The notes beneath the pieces were generated by a model, which saw nothing but the letters and a program-made list of their open reading frames with translations, did no database searches and was not told the origin of the DNA. A program made the translations under genes and the position numbers. A stretch of DNA of 64,000 nucleotides from Cladochytrium replicatum (taxonomy: Eukaryota; Chytridiomycota; Chytridiomycetes; Cladochytriales; Cladochytriaceae). The stretch is taken from positions 124,001-188,000 of the forward strand of contig JAHLKD010000060.1 of assembly GCA_025526935.1 (NCBI GenBank), in the 5' to 3' direction. This document shows positions 10,545 to 21,133 of this stretch, piece after piece (position 1 is the first letter of the stretch; each line of letters opens with the position of its first letter).

Positions 10545-11810
10545 TCATAGTTTGTTCCAATCCACCAATGGTCTACCACGGCTCTTCAAATACTCGTTCG
10601 CCTTCGAAAAGTGTTTGCATCCGAGGAACCCTCGGTGTGCACTTAACGGGGACGGATGCACTGCCTTCAACACGAAGTGCTTTTTCTAAAATAACGAAAC
10701 CGCTCAGTCCGATCCTAATCCAGTGACTATGAAGGAATGTACTCTACCTTATCAACCTTTGCACCTTTCTTCTGTGCATCTCCACCCCATAGCATGAACA
10801 CAACATTAGTCATATTCTTATTAATGTGATCCACAATCGCGTCTGTGAAAGTTGCCCAACCAATCTTTTGGTGAGAGTTGGGCTCGGCCTTACGGACTGT
10901 CAGTGCGGCATTGAGAAGAAGGACTCCTTGTGAACACCAGCCCTCTAGGTAGCCGTGGTCGGGGATCTTGAAACCATCTGGCCCAAGGTCAGACTGAAGC
11001 TCCTTGAAGATATTAACCAATGACGGCGGAGGCTTAACGCCCATCTTTACTGAAAAGCATAGCCCTATTATCAACCCGATATTCAGTGAAACGATTGAAA
11101 CGTCGAATCACACAACTCACCATGCGCCTGGCCAGGACCGTGGTATGGATCTACGCAGTACAATTTAAAAACATTTTGATGTTAAAAATGTAAAGTATTC
11201 CCACCTTGCCCGAGAATGACTACGCGCACGTTCTTTAGAGGGCATTTTGTGAACGTATAGATTTCGTTTTCAGGAGGGAAAACAATCGCATTGTTTTCTC
11301 GTTCCTTCAGTAGCGTCTGCTTAATCTGGGCAATGGTTTTTGTTTTGATCTTTTAAATCATCTCTCAATGACTTTTACCTTCGTGAAGTACTCTTTCTTC
11401 ATCTCACTTTCAAAAACTTTGAACCAATCTGGGGCCATGTTCTCTTTCTCGGTAGCGAGAAGCAGGTTGGTCTGACGAATCTCAATTGCTCTCTGCCTCT
11501 TGACTTCAATGGCACGGAGCTACAACAGAGTGTTCACCATATAGCGATTGGATTTGTGAACATAAATTCCAACCTGCTCTTCAGAAAGCTCTTCGTCTTC
11601 GGCTTCGTCTTTTCCATTCTTCAGCTCGGCTTCTTCTTTCTCAATGTCATCACGCTTCCTCTTTTGCCCCGAAGGTGACGAGTCCACGGGATGACCCTCA
11701 AGGTCGACCGCGTTGGACGAATCATCTTCAGTGGAAGGCTGTGACACGACGTTTTCGAGCCCCACTGCAGCCGATTTCTTCTCTTTTGGCTTGAAGAAGT
11801 TTGTGATCAT
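10545..11810 (-). CDS. UNG1: Uracil-DNA glycosylase (family 1, nuclear-type N-terminus)
   Basis: Removes uracil from DNA to start base excision repair. Six proposed exons (11810..11574, 11519..11379, 11325..11205, 11150..11121, 11064..10748, 10685..10545) keep frame throughout and give 328 aa. The catalytic water-activating Asp lies in [13 protein letters not shown], split across exons 3-5. Then come [15 protein letters not shown], the uracil-pocket region [25 protein letters not shown], and the active-site His loop [11 protein letters not shown]. The protein starts [12 protein letters not shown], resembling the PCNA-binding start of nuclear UNG isoforms, followed by an acidic linker and an RKR patch, all consistent with a nuclear form. 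Confidence 0.95.
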
Positions 11811-12035
11811 TGTGAGGGATGGCTAAATGTGTGGCTGCGCATAGATATGGCTTGGTGGGTGTTATTTTTGTGATAAATGCATTCTTAGCTCTGTTATACA
11901 ATTGCAGTAGTTTGACGTTGGTAATGCACAGTTGTGCCCCTCAGAGATGAGCTCCCTTTAAATGTTTCATATTAAAAGCGTTGTTGTTTTCAAATATCCC
12001 TTCCTGATTTGGTAGCAACAGCCACACACCTCTCC

Positions 12036-13767
12036 ATGTCCCAGTTCACCACAACTCCAAAGAAACTGCGCGTTTGCAAGTACGGCAAGCATTGCTACCG
12101 CACAAATCCTGCTCACCTGGCAGAGTTCTCGCACGAAGTAGTCGACGAATGCTCCCCTCCTCCTGCCACAACAGCCGCCAATGACGCACAAATGAATAAG
12201 AAGAGAAAAAGCGAACAGATCGCTGACGTTGCAGTTCAGACCACAAAGGTCTTTGCAATCGGCGTTCTCGGTATTGAGGAGAATGGAATTGATCCGGATC
12301 TTAGCATACGTTGCGGATTACGGGCTACGCAATCATTCCTGAGCAAGTTCCCAACGATAACAGGCTTGAATGTATGGTTTGTGGACGAGAAGGCAGAATT
12401 TGTATCCAAGATCAGACAGGTGAGAATGCTCAAAGTGACAAAAATGTGATTGAAAGCTCATTGAGCGAAACAGGAACTGCAAAATACCCCATCTTGCGAT
12501 GCGAGAATCCGGACCTTTGTTGGATCACTAAGCACGCTAAAGGCTTCCCAGGGTGTCGAAACATTCGTAGCGCTGGTGGAGTGCACTTGGAGACTAAAAC
12601 CTTCTTCGCACCGCAAAACGAACGATTTGTACGCGCTTACACCAAACGACCTCGCGTCACATCTGCAATCTCTCCACCCAAAAGGACAAACTGGCCAAGC
12701 TTACGAAATTGAAGTTCCAAGTGAATCCGAGTTGGCCGCAACCTCAGGTGTATCGCACATAGTTCACGTTGTACCTCCGAATCGAAACCCTGACCGGATA
12801 GACTATGTTGAGGACGACAACCTGGCGCGGAAGCTTCTGGAGCAGTCATATCAAAACTCTTTTGCTGCTTTTGGGAGATGTACTGGCCTTACAACGAAGT
12901 TGGCCGACCTCACGCCTACTGTTGCACAACCCAATTCGTCCACCGTTAAATCGAACGATAATGGCCATGTTGGTCCTTTCAATCAATTCGATGGATCAAA
13001 GAAGCAACGAGTAAATGCATGTAAGCATGGCTGCTTGTCTGAACTTTCTTGCTAACTATCGAAGCAGTTTCGATATTAATGGATGCAGCAAAATCCGCTG
13101 GCAGCTCCTCGACTACTCCAGCGGCATCGCAGACCACCACTGGACCCAAAGCTCTCACAGCACATCGGTGGATGGATGCTCTCATTCCCTACATCGCTGA
13201 CCCCGCCAAACACTCCCCTCCTGTTATCTCGTTCGACGCAACCATTGTCCTCCTGGCCGACGCCTTTCCAAAATCCCGGCACCACTACCTCGTGCTACCG
13301 CGCAAGAACCTTCCAACACTCGCATCACTCACTCGGGACGACATCCCACTACTAAAAGAACTCCGCACGTGCGCAAAAGATTACGCGGACGCGATTGGGC
13401 TCGACGCTTACCGAATGGGTTTCCATGCAGTGATGAGCATGCGGCAGGTGCATCTGCATCTGCTAAGCGAGGACTTTTGTGGATCGGGGCTGAAGAATAA
13501 GAAGCACTGGAACTCGTTCCACACAAAGTTCTTCAAATCTGTCGATGAGATCGTGGAGATGCTGGAGCAAGACGGGAAAGTCAAGGTATTGATTATGGAG
13601 ATTTATTTCCTTGCTGCTGAATACGCGCTTCTTTTTAGCTTGATAAGGGATATCATGAGGAGTTTCTTAAGAAACCTTTGAGGTGCCATATCTGCAGAAG
13701 GGAGTTCTCCACGATGCCGGCACTCAAACAAGATTTGCAAGGACATGACCAATCTGATAGAAGATGA
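12036..13767 (+). CDS. Aprataxin-like protein: PBZ finger + macro-like region + HIT domain + zinc finger
   Basis: Aprataxins remove AMP from abortive DNA-ligation ends. Proposed exons 12036..12419, 12474..13020, 13068..13585 and 13639..13767 give about 542 aa. Residues about 10-35 form a PBZ poly(ADP-ribose)-binding finger ([21 protein letters not shown], Cys-Cys-His-His). Exon 2 resembles the macro-like region of plant aprataxin homologues: [22 protein letters not shown] and [17 protein letters not shown], but the Gly-rich ADP-ribose loop is replaced. The HIT domain has [14 protein letters not shown] and the active-site [13 protein letters not shown]. The C-terminus has a CHICRREF zinc finger. 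No FHA or kinase domain is visible. The ATG was chosen just before the PBZ finger. Confidence 0.88.
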
Positions 13768-14298
13768 TGTTTGCCTTGATTTCAACAGACAAACGGATGT
13801 CCGATTGATGAATGTACGGATAGGTTTCTCCACCCGTCATTGTTATCGCTGTATCAGCACCACATGAGTCCAATATTTTGAAGAACTGTTCCTGCCACGC
13901 ATGCAACACTGTAGAACTATTGCGGAATGTTGGTACTGGAGAGTAACGTGAGAGTAAACGTTTCAAAAATCAAAGCGCAGCAGCCGGCTGTTCTGATAAA
14001 ATCTTTGAACATGACAATACCATTCCGGGTCATGAAAGAACGATATCTGATATTTTCGTTCAAACCATGGTGTTGGTATTATTTACCACCAAATTTTTTC
14101 TTTGTCCTCAATCCAAAAATCGCGTGTGACTCCAATCACCCCATTGTCGGTGCAGGCATCCTCACCTCATCCCGAATTGTGATCCAACAACAAACAAACC
14201 CATGTCTCAGCGTCTGTGCTCCTTATCTGCCCCGCCCTACTTCCGCCTCCCCGCGTCCCCTCCCCTGATCTTCACAACACACCCCACCCCACAGAAAA
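13768..14298. other. Intergenic, no supported gene
   Basis: About 530 bases between the aprataxin-like gene and squalene synthase, including a pyrimidine-rich 5' leader of the latter. A short minus-strand frame at 13724-13966 has no recognisable features. Confidence 0.5.
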
Positions 14299-15898
14299 AT
14301 GTCCGTCGCATCAGCTCTGCTTGCTTCAGCTCTCCACCCTTCCGAACTGCATGCGCTGATAAAGTACAAGCTTACCGAGAAGCCTGTTGACCCCTCGACG
14401 CAGCACAAGTCCAAGTCGACCGTGCGGCCTGCGGGCACAAAGGGCCACGCATGGGACATGTGTTATTTCTATCTCAACAAGACATCGCGCTCCTTTGCGC
14501 GTGTCATTGCGGAGCTGGACGAGGAGTTGCGCCATCCGGTGTGCATTTTCTACTTGGTGCTGAGGGGTCTTGACACGGTCGAGGACGACCTTACAATCTC
14601 GTTGGAAAGGAAGCTTCCAGTGCTGAGGGAGTTTCATAAGACGATATACAACCGAGGATGGACGTTCAATGAGAACTCGAGGGAGGAGAAAGATCGGATG
14701 CTGCTCGTGGAGTTTCACTATATTATCGAAGAATTTTTGAGTTTGAAAGAAAGGTAAACTGAATTTCACAACCAAGGTTGCGTGCGACTTGATCAAACAG
14801 TATCTGTTTATAGATACCAGCTTGTCATCGCAGATATTTGCAAGCAGATGGGCTCAGGCATGGCCGACTTTTGCGCTGGCAAGAAAGTCATCACCCTTGC
14901 CGACTACAACCTCTACACCCACTACGTCGCAGGTCTCGTCGGTATCGGCCTCAACAACCTCTTCGTCGCCTCTGGTCTCGAATCTACCGCAAAACTCTCC
15001 TCTCTCACCTACCCCAACAACATGGGCCTCTTCCTCCAAAAGATCAACATTCTCAAGGACTACCTCGAGGACCTCCTCGACGGCCGACGCTTCTGGCCCG
15101 AGGAAGTCTGGAGGAAGTACGTCCCTGAGCCTTCAGTCCCAGGCGCCAAGATCGCGAGCGCGACGGCATATGAGAACGACAAAGCCAAGGGCGGGAAGCA
15201 CAGCTTTGAAGCGTTGATAAAGTACGAGGGTCCGACTGGGGACCTGGCGGATTTTGCAAAGGAAGGGTTCCGGATGCAAGGCGTGGCGTGTTTGAACGAG
15301 CTCTGCGCTGATGCGCTGGAGCTGATTCCCGACTGCTTGGAGTTTATGTCGCGATTGGAAAACGATAGTGTGTTCCAGTTCTGTGCAATTCCTCAGGTCA
15401 GTCAGATCACCGTGCTCTGCGTGTTAAATTTACTGAACTTGTATTCCCATAGCTGATGGCAATTGCGAGTTTGACTTTGTTCTTCAACAATTCGGATCTA
15501 TTCACGACTACAGGGGTCAAGATTCGACGCGGACACACCGTCAAACTGATTCTTCGCTCCCGTGGCGGTATGGAATCTCTCAAGCACGTCTACTATGATC
15601 ACATCATGGAGATTTCCCGGAAGAACCGCTTCAGACCTGGCCCGCCGAACCCATACGACAACAGCTTCCACAAAATATCCGCAGCGATCGGAAAGGTTTG
15701 TCACATGTTAATTCTCGCTGAATACCTAAAACATGGCTTTTGTTACAGATCGTAACATGGATCCAAATGCATGATGCGAGTATAGGAAAAAGCCCAAGCG
15801 AAATGATCGGAGTAAAGTCTGAGCCTCTCTTGACGACATCGGTAGTATGGGCTATTCTGATCTTGGTGATTGCGATTTTGCTTGCATTGCGACAATAA
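14299..15898 (+). CDS. ERG9: Squalene synthase (farnesyl-diphosphate farnesyltransferase)
   Basis: Condenses two farnesyl diphosphates to squalene, the first committed sterol step, at the ER membrane. Exons 14299..14753, 14814..15396, 15453..15695 and 15749..15898 join in frame to 476 aa, close to the usual fungal length. Diagnostic motifs are YLVLRGLDTVEDDLT (first Asp-rich motif), YTHYVAGLVGIGLN, NNMGLFLQKINILKDYLED (second Asp-rich motif) and DGRRFWPEEVW. The C-terminus has the expected membrane anchor (SVVWAILILVIAILLALRQ). The start ATG is preceded by AAAA and a pyrimidine-rich leader. No missing residues are noted. Confidence 0.97.
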
Positions 15899-16127
15899 AT
15901 GCGACTTATTTGTACTGGCCTGCTTTCGTTTTGTGGTTTAATTTTCGTTCGTTCGTTTCACTTTCTATGCATTAATCGATTCTCAAAGTACGAAAAATCA
16001 ACTTTGTGCTCCATGTGATGCATCATCTTTCCCTTTTCGAGGCATATTGCATTGCGAAGTAACAAATTTACCCCCTCTTCCACACTGAGCATTCTCACGT
16101 CCACTTCCCGTCAGAAAACCAAAGTCA

Positions 16128-17313
16128 ATGTCTCTCGAGATCGTCAATCTCTACGCCTTCGGCATCTCTGCAAATATCAGCACATTTGGTGCTACCCTTG
16201 CAAACCTCTTCGTGTCCGACCGCAATGGGAACCAGGTAGACGTTGTGCAAGGTCACCAGTACCCTGCCGCGGAGGACCTCATGGAGCAGGCCCTCAAATA
16301 TGGCAACTTCTTCGGTGTCACCGTCGGCAGAGTTTGTAACCGGTAAAATATCTAGCAATGCATTGTTTACAACCAGCCCGGTCTCACCAAACTCAAACAG
16401 TATCGCCAACGGTTCGTTTAAGTTGAACTCGAAAGAGTACACGCTCGTCAAAAACAACGGACCCAACTGTCTCCACGGCGGCACCAAAGGATTCGACAAG
16501 CGCATTTTTTCGATCCTGAAACAATCCTCCGATAGCGTGACTTTAACCTATACCTCCCCCGACGGTGAGGAAGGCTTCCCGGGCACCCTTATCCTCGACG
16601 TGACCTACACCATCGTGCAGAGCCCCGGGAGCAACGGCGCCGGCGTCAGGATCGACTACGACGCCCGTCTGGCCCCCGATACCTCCGCGGATCTGAAAAC
16701 TCCGGTCAACCTCACCAACCATTCCTACTTCAACCTGGATCCCTCCCTTCCCACCGTTCTCGACACTCGCCTCGTCTTCCCCCGCAACCGTGTCATCGGC
16801 ATCCAAGAACTCAACGAGAACCAAGTCCCCTCCGGCAACCTCCTCCTCTTCGCCACCGCGCCCGAATACGACTTCTCCGCGCCCGACGAAAGCTCCGCCG
16901 GCACCAAGCTGGGTGAGAACATCAACGCTGAACGCGTGCAGAGGTTCAGAGGCTACGACGACTTCTACGTGATCTCGCCAGTCGCCGTGAGCGCCTCGTC
17001 GATGTACAAAGACGAGTTGGCTAAGATGCCAGTGATTGCGGCGGCGACCTGCGAGTCGAACGGGGTTAGGCTGAAGATGAAGACGACCTGCCCGGGTTTC
17101 CAGCTGTACACCGGGAACTGGACCAGTGGGACGCCGTCGAAGCTCGGATCCGCTGAGCCGACGTATGGGAACTACTCAGGTTTCTGCTTGGAGACTTCCT
17201 TCCCGCCTGATGCGATCAACGGGGAGAAGTACGGCTGGACCGACGGGGTTGTGATTGGAAAGGGCGAGCATTGGCGCCAGAGCACTGTGTACGAGTTCGA
17301 CACCGTTGCGTGA
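16128..17313 (+). CDS. Aldose 1-epimerase (galactose mutarotase)
   Basis: Interconverts alpha and beta anomers of aldoses. Exons 16128..16342 and 16401..17313 join in frame (VGRVCNR then IANGSFKL) to 375 aa, the normal size. Motifs: NGPNCLHGGTKGFDKRIF near the active site, VNLTNHSYFNLD with the catalytic His, DFSAPD, and the C-terminal GFCLETSFPPDAIN carrying the likely catalytic Glu. No signal peptide is seen, so it is probably cytosolic. It is not next to other Leloir-pathway genes. The gap to squalene synthase upstream is about 230 bp. Confidence 0.94.
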
Positions 17314-17488
17314 AAAAAAAGTTATCATAGTAAAAATTAACATACGGGGAGCTGTGCAATTTACAGCTATTGTTTAACAATATACGTCTATGTGGTAGTA
17401 ATCGACTTTTTAAACTACTTAAATACTCTTTTTTAACTGGGATCACAATGGGGGAAGTTGAGTGCACGCGTCTCAGTTTCAGGGTTGA

Positions 17489-18189
17489 ATGCCAACGCAG
17501 CAGTACATCCCTCCCTTGGTAACGAGGGAATGGAAAAAGCATCTCTCGAAACGTTGGCACTGACTATCTTTTAACGTTCCAGAACTTTGGAATCGTGGAG
17601 GAGAATCTCTACCGCTCCGGTCAGCCCAACGAGCTCAACTTTCCCTTCCTCGAGAAACTCGGTCTAAAGACAATCATCTTCCTCGCACCAGAAGAGCCCA
17701 ACCAGCGCTTGTTTGTAGAACTTTGTTGTGCTTGTTCCTGCGTCATTAAATCATTCTACTTTCGAATGGGGATAGTCTCAATTTTGTCGACGACCAGGAG
17801 TACAAGCTCTTCCATCTGGGGATCAACGCCAACGCGAACGCGTGGGACCCGATATCGGAGGAAGTCGTTCTCGAGGCGCTCGAGCTGATCCTGACGCCGA
17901 GCAACTATCCGGTTCTGGTGACGTGTAACCTCGGCCGCCACAGAACAGGTTACAACAATTATAGCCATTGCTGGAGGTTTTCAGTTGCTGAAACGTATAA
18001 TTTTGGGGGAAAACAGGGACAGTGATAGGGTGCCTGAGGAAACTGCAGCGATGGAATCTCACGTCGATTTTTGAAGAGTACAGACGGTATGCGGGACCCA
18101 AGGTGCGGGTTTTGAACGAGCAGTTTATTGAGCTGTTTGATACGGATCTTGTGCGAGTCCCGGAAGTGGCAGGGATCAAGAATATGTAA
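17489..18189 (+). CDS. Atypical dual-specificity phosphatase of the Siw14/Oca1 (PFA-DSP) family
   Basis: Four exons (17489..17518, 17583..17710, 17776..17948, 18017..18189) give 167 aa. The start [23 protein letters not shown] was chosen because it splices in frame to the typical PPLNFxxVxxxLYRSGxP opening of the family. Then come [20 protein letters not shown] and the phosphatase P-loop CNLGRHRTG (C-x5-R), followed by [25 protein letters not shown]. Yeast relatives act on inositol pyrophosphates (Siw14) or in oxidant-induced cell-cycle arrest (Oca1). The TVIGCLR context leans to Oca1, but the subgroup is uncertain. Exon 2 uses a GTTTGT donor. Confidence 0.9.
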
Positions 18190-18839
18190 TTAAAGCCCCC
18201 ATATCGTGCAGAGCAATAACTGAGATCGTTGAAATGTCCAACCACGGACTTTGACAATCTCGACAGGGGTTAATTCTGGCTGACACTGGGGAATGACTAC
18301 GCCGATAAATCCAAATCAAGGTCCTCAATATGAGCATTTCCATTCCTCCACACCGAACCCGAGCTGACCAGCTAAAATAGTACCACTCTAACACTCACGT
18401 GTAGTGAAGGTGGACATGGCACAGAAGTCGGAATGATTGAAACACCAACATCTTCGTGGTGCTTGAGGGTGACTCTTCCCTGGTCCACCCAGGAATCACA
18501 TAGTTGTCGAAAAAAGGGACATTTCCGAGCACAATAGACGAAGAAAACGATTGAAGTAACCAATCAAGTTGCTTTCTACTTATGCTGTCCATCACTTGAG
18601 TTTGATCATTACGAAGAAGTAACGTCTGACCTCAGAAAGTGTATTGAGGAAGTCTGTTTATGTATTGCTTCTTCGTGTTTTGAGTCAGGGAGCTGGATCT
18701 TCCTCACCGTAAGAATAATCACACGTTGTTAGCTACTTCAAATAGTCAGAGATTCTTTAACCATTCGATCGTAGTGATAGAAGTGAACTTCGAGCAAGAC
18801 AGAAATGTAGTGCGAGAGCAACATACAACTTCTTAATAT
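18190..18839. other. Intergenic, no supported gene
   Basis: About 650 bases. A minus-strand frame around 18372-18563 looks vaguely protein-like but has no ATG in a good context and no domain. It contains no T4 run downstream of the tRNA on the tRNA's strand until about 300 bases away. Confidence 0.45.
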
Positions 18840-18911
18840 TAGCAAAGGTAGGTTTCGATCCTACGACCTATGGGTTATGAGCCCATCACGCTTCCACTGC
18901 GCTACTTTGCT
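18840..18911 (-). tRNA. Initiator tRNA-Met (CAT)
   Basis: A 72-nt cloverleaf read on the minus strand: 7-bp acceptor stem AGCAAAG/CTTTGCT, discriminator A, a 5-bp anticodon stem ATGGG/CCCAT around loop CTCATAA (anticodon CAT), and T-arm GTAGG/CCTAC. The A1-U72 end pair and the T-loop ATCGAAA (A instead of T at position 54) are hallmarks of eukaryotic initiator tRNA. No intron. The A box (TAGCGCAGTGG) and B box (GGATCGAAACC) are intact. A LINE remnant starts at the next base on its 5' side. Confidence 0.95.
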
Positions 18912-19473
18912 CTTATCCGGTTGTCGTTCTTATGCTGCTGATCTGATCCGCAAACACATACCTGGTCGAGAAATCACTGATTTGGATGTGTCCCCTCCTT
19001 CGTATTCTGACAGTTCCGACTCTCTGCAACGCTATGACTCTCTGCTCCATCGAAGTGCCAAGGCGATTGCTACTACGTCTGAGCCAGCTGTTGCATTGTT
19101 CTACCGCAATCTTGTTGATCCGTCTCATCTTTCTACGCTGTTGCATCTCGCTCGATTATATGCCCCTTCGATGACCTCAGCTTCTGACCTTCGTTTGACC
19201 CAGTGATTTGCTGTTATATTCTTCACAATGTTGAGTGTTCTTTCTTTTCTTTATCCCTCACCTGTATTTGACACCTGAGCAGAGCCTGACGGGTAGTCAC
19301 AGGAATGAGTTTTTAAGATCTCTGATTTCTATTTCGCTTTGCCCTCCGACTTGCGCGCTTCCCTATGTGCTGGTCCACGACCATCTTGTAAGGCACTTTG
19401 GGTGTTGTTTATTGTTATGCATTGTATGTGCAAATAAATAAATAATATTGTTCAAAAAAAAAAAAAAAAAAAA
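18912..19473 (+). mobile_element. 5'-truncated non-LTR retrotransposon (LINE) 3' end with poly(A)
   Basis: The plus strand has an open frame ending at 19206 (about 95 aa, including SLLHRSAKAIATTSEPAVALF), a 3' untranslated stretch, AATAAA-type signals near 19433 and a run of 20 A at 19454-19473. Truncation at the 5' end and an A-tail fit a LINE copy or other retrotransposed 3' end. It abuts the 5' end of the initiator tRNA gene. I see no clear target-site duplication. Assignment to LINE rests on the tail and on the LINE-like debris that follows; the protein piece itself is not diagnostic. Confidence 0.6.
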
Positions 19474-21054
19474 GTTTTCCTTTTTTTTTAGATCTGAATG
19501 ACTTTTATTGGTCCCGCTTCTTCTTCAGCTTGTCGCCCAACTTTTCGTTCTCACTTAGGGAGTTCAACTATTGATTTGTTTTTGATTCTACTTATGTGAC
19601 AGCTTCTTCATATTTAGTGCATGATCAACCCCAGTCTATGGCTCCCCATCCTTCAGACCATTTTGCAGTGACTTGTACATTTTCTTTAGCTGGCCCAGAT
19701 CCTCAGGCCACTGTGCCTCCTCCTCTACCTTCTTGGAATCTCCGCCTGTTAAGGGTGAAGTTATTTGTAAGTGTACAGAGAACCTGCTAAGGTTCTGCTT
19801 CCTCCAACGTCATAGAGCACCAGCGACCACTCCCCTGCCACCTGAGATTGCTTTGTTGCATAGTAAGGCTCGTTCAGCATTCCGTGACTATTATTGTTAA
19901 AAAACTAGCATATCAGACTGTTCGCTGTATGGGTTCTTTGATCTGAGAGTTTTTTGTCAATCCCTCTCCGTTCTTATTTATGGACATGTATTTCATATAT
20001 TTATTTCCATGTTTGGCAGGTTCTGTGTAGAGTGATGGTGGCATTTAGTGGGGGGATGTGGTGTGGCTTGGTCTTTGGAGTTGATGTGACCAATGTCTTT
20101 GACCACAGGTATGCCCACACGCACTGTTCACTTGAATATAGGAGTTGATGTGACCAATGTCTTTGACCACAGCATTCCCTGGTTGCCTGACCAGCTTGGG
20201 TGGTGGTGTACAGCCTGCCTGATTATTAGGCAAAAATACACACCTGGGAGAACAGGTACTGGGCCAAGAGACGGAACCTGGAGCTGTTGTGCTAGCTACA
20301 GCCACTGCCAGGAGAAGCCCTTGGTTTTTAACAATTATTCTCTCTTGCACCACAATTCTTCTGACCCTCTTCTTCCTTTTCTAAGAACTTGCCAACGCGA
20401 TAGTCACAAAGCATTCAAATCAGCTCTGATATCACACAGGCGTGCTAATGGTTTAGATTTTGATCCTCAGTCGCTAGCCAAATATTCTGATCATTTTGCT
20501 AGTGTCTACAATGCTCAGGCTGCTGACCCGGTTTCACCTTCAATTGTTCTGTGTGATTTTCAGCTGCCATTGAATGTTGAAGCTTTTAGCTATTAGGGAC
20601 TGCCCTTTGGAGTCTGCCCCGGGTCATGATCATCAGCCTGCAGAACTTTATCACCCAATTTCAGCTATTCTTGCTCCATTGTTCTTGCAGCTTTCTCAGT
20701 CCATTTTTCGCACTAGTCAAGATTTAGGCCCGCCTGATGATCCCCACTTACCTCTGACATTGCAATTGATATGCTTTAACCACAGCCTTTTTATCCTTTG
20801 CCTGCCTTTTCCCAGTGGGTTCTTGTTCTTCGTGCACTTAACCGCGTTTGGTCAAACTGTCTTGGTTATGACCTAGTTTTGTCTCCCGCTCCTGATTCTA
20901 TCTTGTCTGCTTCTGTTGATTTGGATATGCCTTGGTGTTATGAAACATTTTACTTTCCTACGGCTCGCACAGCTCCCCATGTGCTGCCAATTTACATGTA
21001 TTTTACACTTGTGTTTGGATTTTGCACCAGCGGGTGATATGTATTGGTTGAAAA
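19474..21054 (+). mobile_element. Degenerate LINE-like retroelement debris
   Basis: Broken plus-strand frames. One near 19620-19720 has HPSDHFAVTCTFSL, like the SDHxPV end of a LINE apurinic endonuclease domain. Others at 20340-20590 (FLRTCQRDSHKAFKSALI) and 20574-20876 (ISAILAPLFLQLSQSIF) look like the linker before a LINE reverse transcriptase. Stops and frameshifts break every frame. A segment at about 20950-21000 recurs in diverged form at about 22928-22975, beyond the copia insertion. Confidence 0.5.
20077..20172 (+). repeat. Direct repeat, 32-nt unit, two copies
   Basis: Identical 32-nt copies at 20077-20108 and 20141-20172 (beginning GGAGTTGATGTGACC), offset by 64 bases, inside the LINE-like debris. 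Confidence 0.9.
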
Positions 21055-21056
21055 TG

Positions 21057-21133
21057 GATTGTGGAATGTTGTGGTAGATCGGCGTAGTCGGAGTAGGGTA
21101 TACCCCGTTCGAACGTGATTGAGTAGAGTCGAT
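21057..21133 (-). repeat. Inverted LTR-end fragment (left)
   Basis: About 75 bases that match, in reverse complement, 22683-22758 with only scattered mismatches. Read on the minus strand it ends in CATTCCACA, like an LTR 3' end. It probably comes from a second copy of the element in the opposite orientation. Confidence 0.75.
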
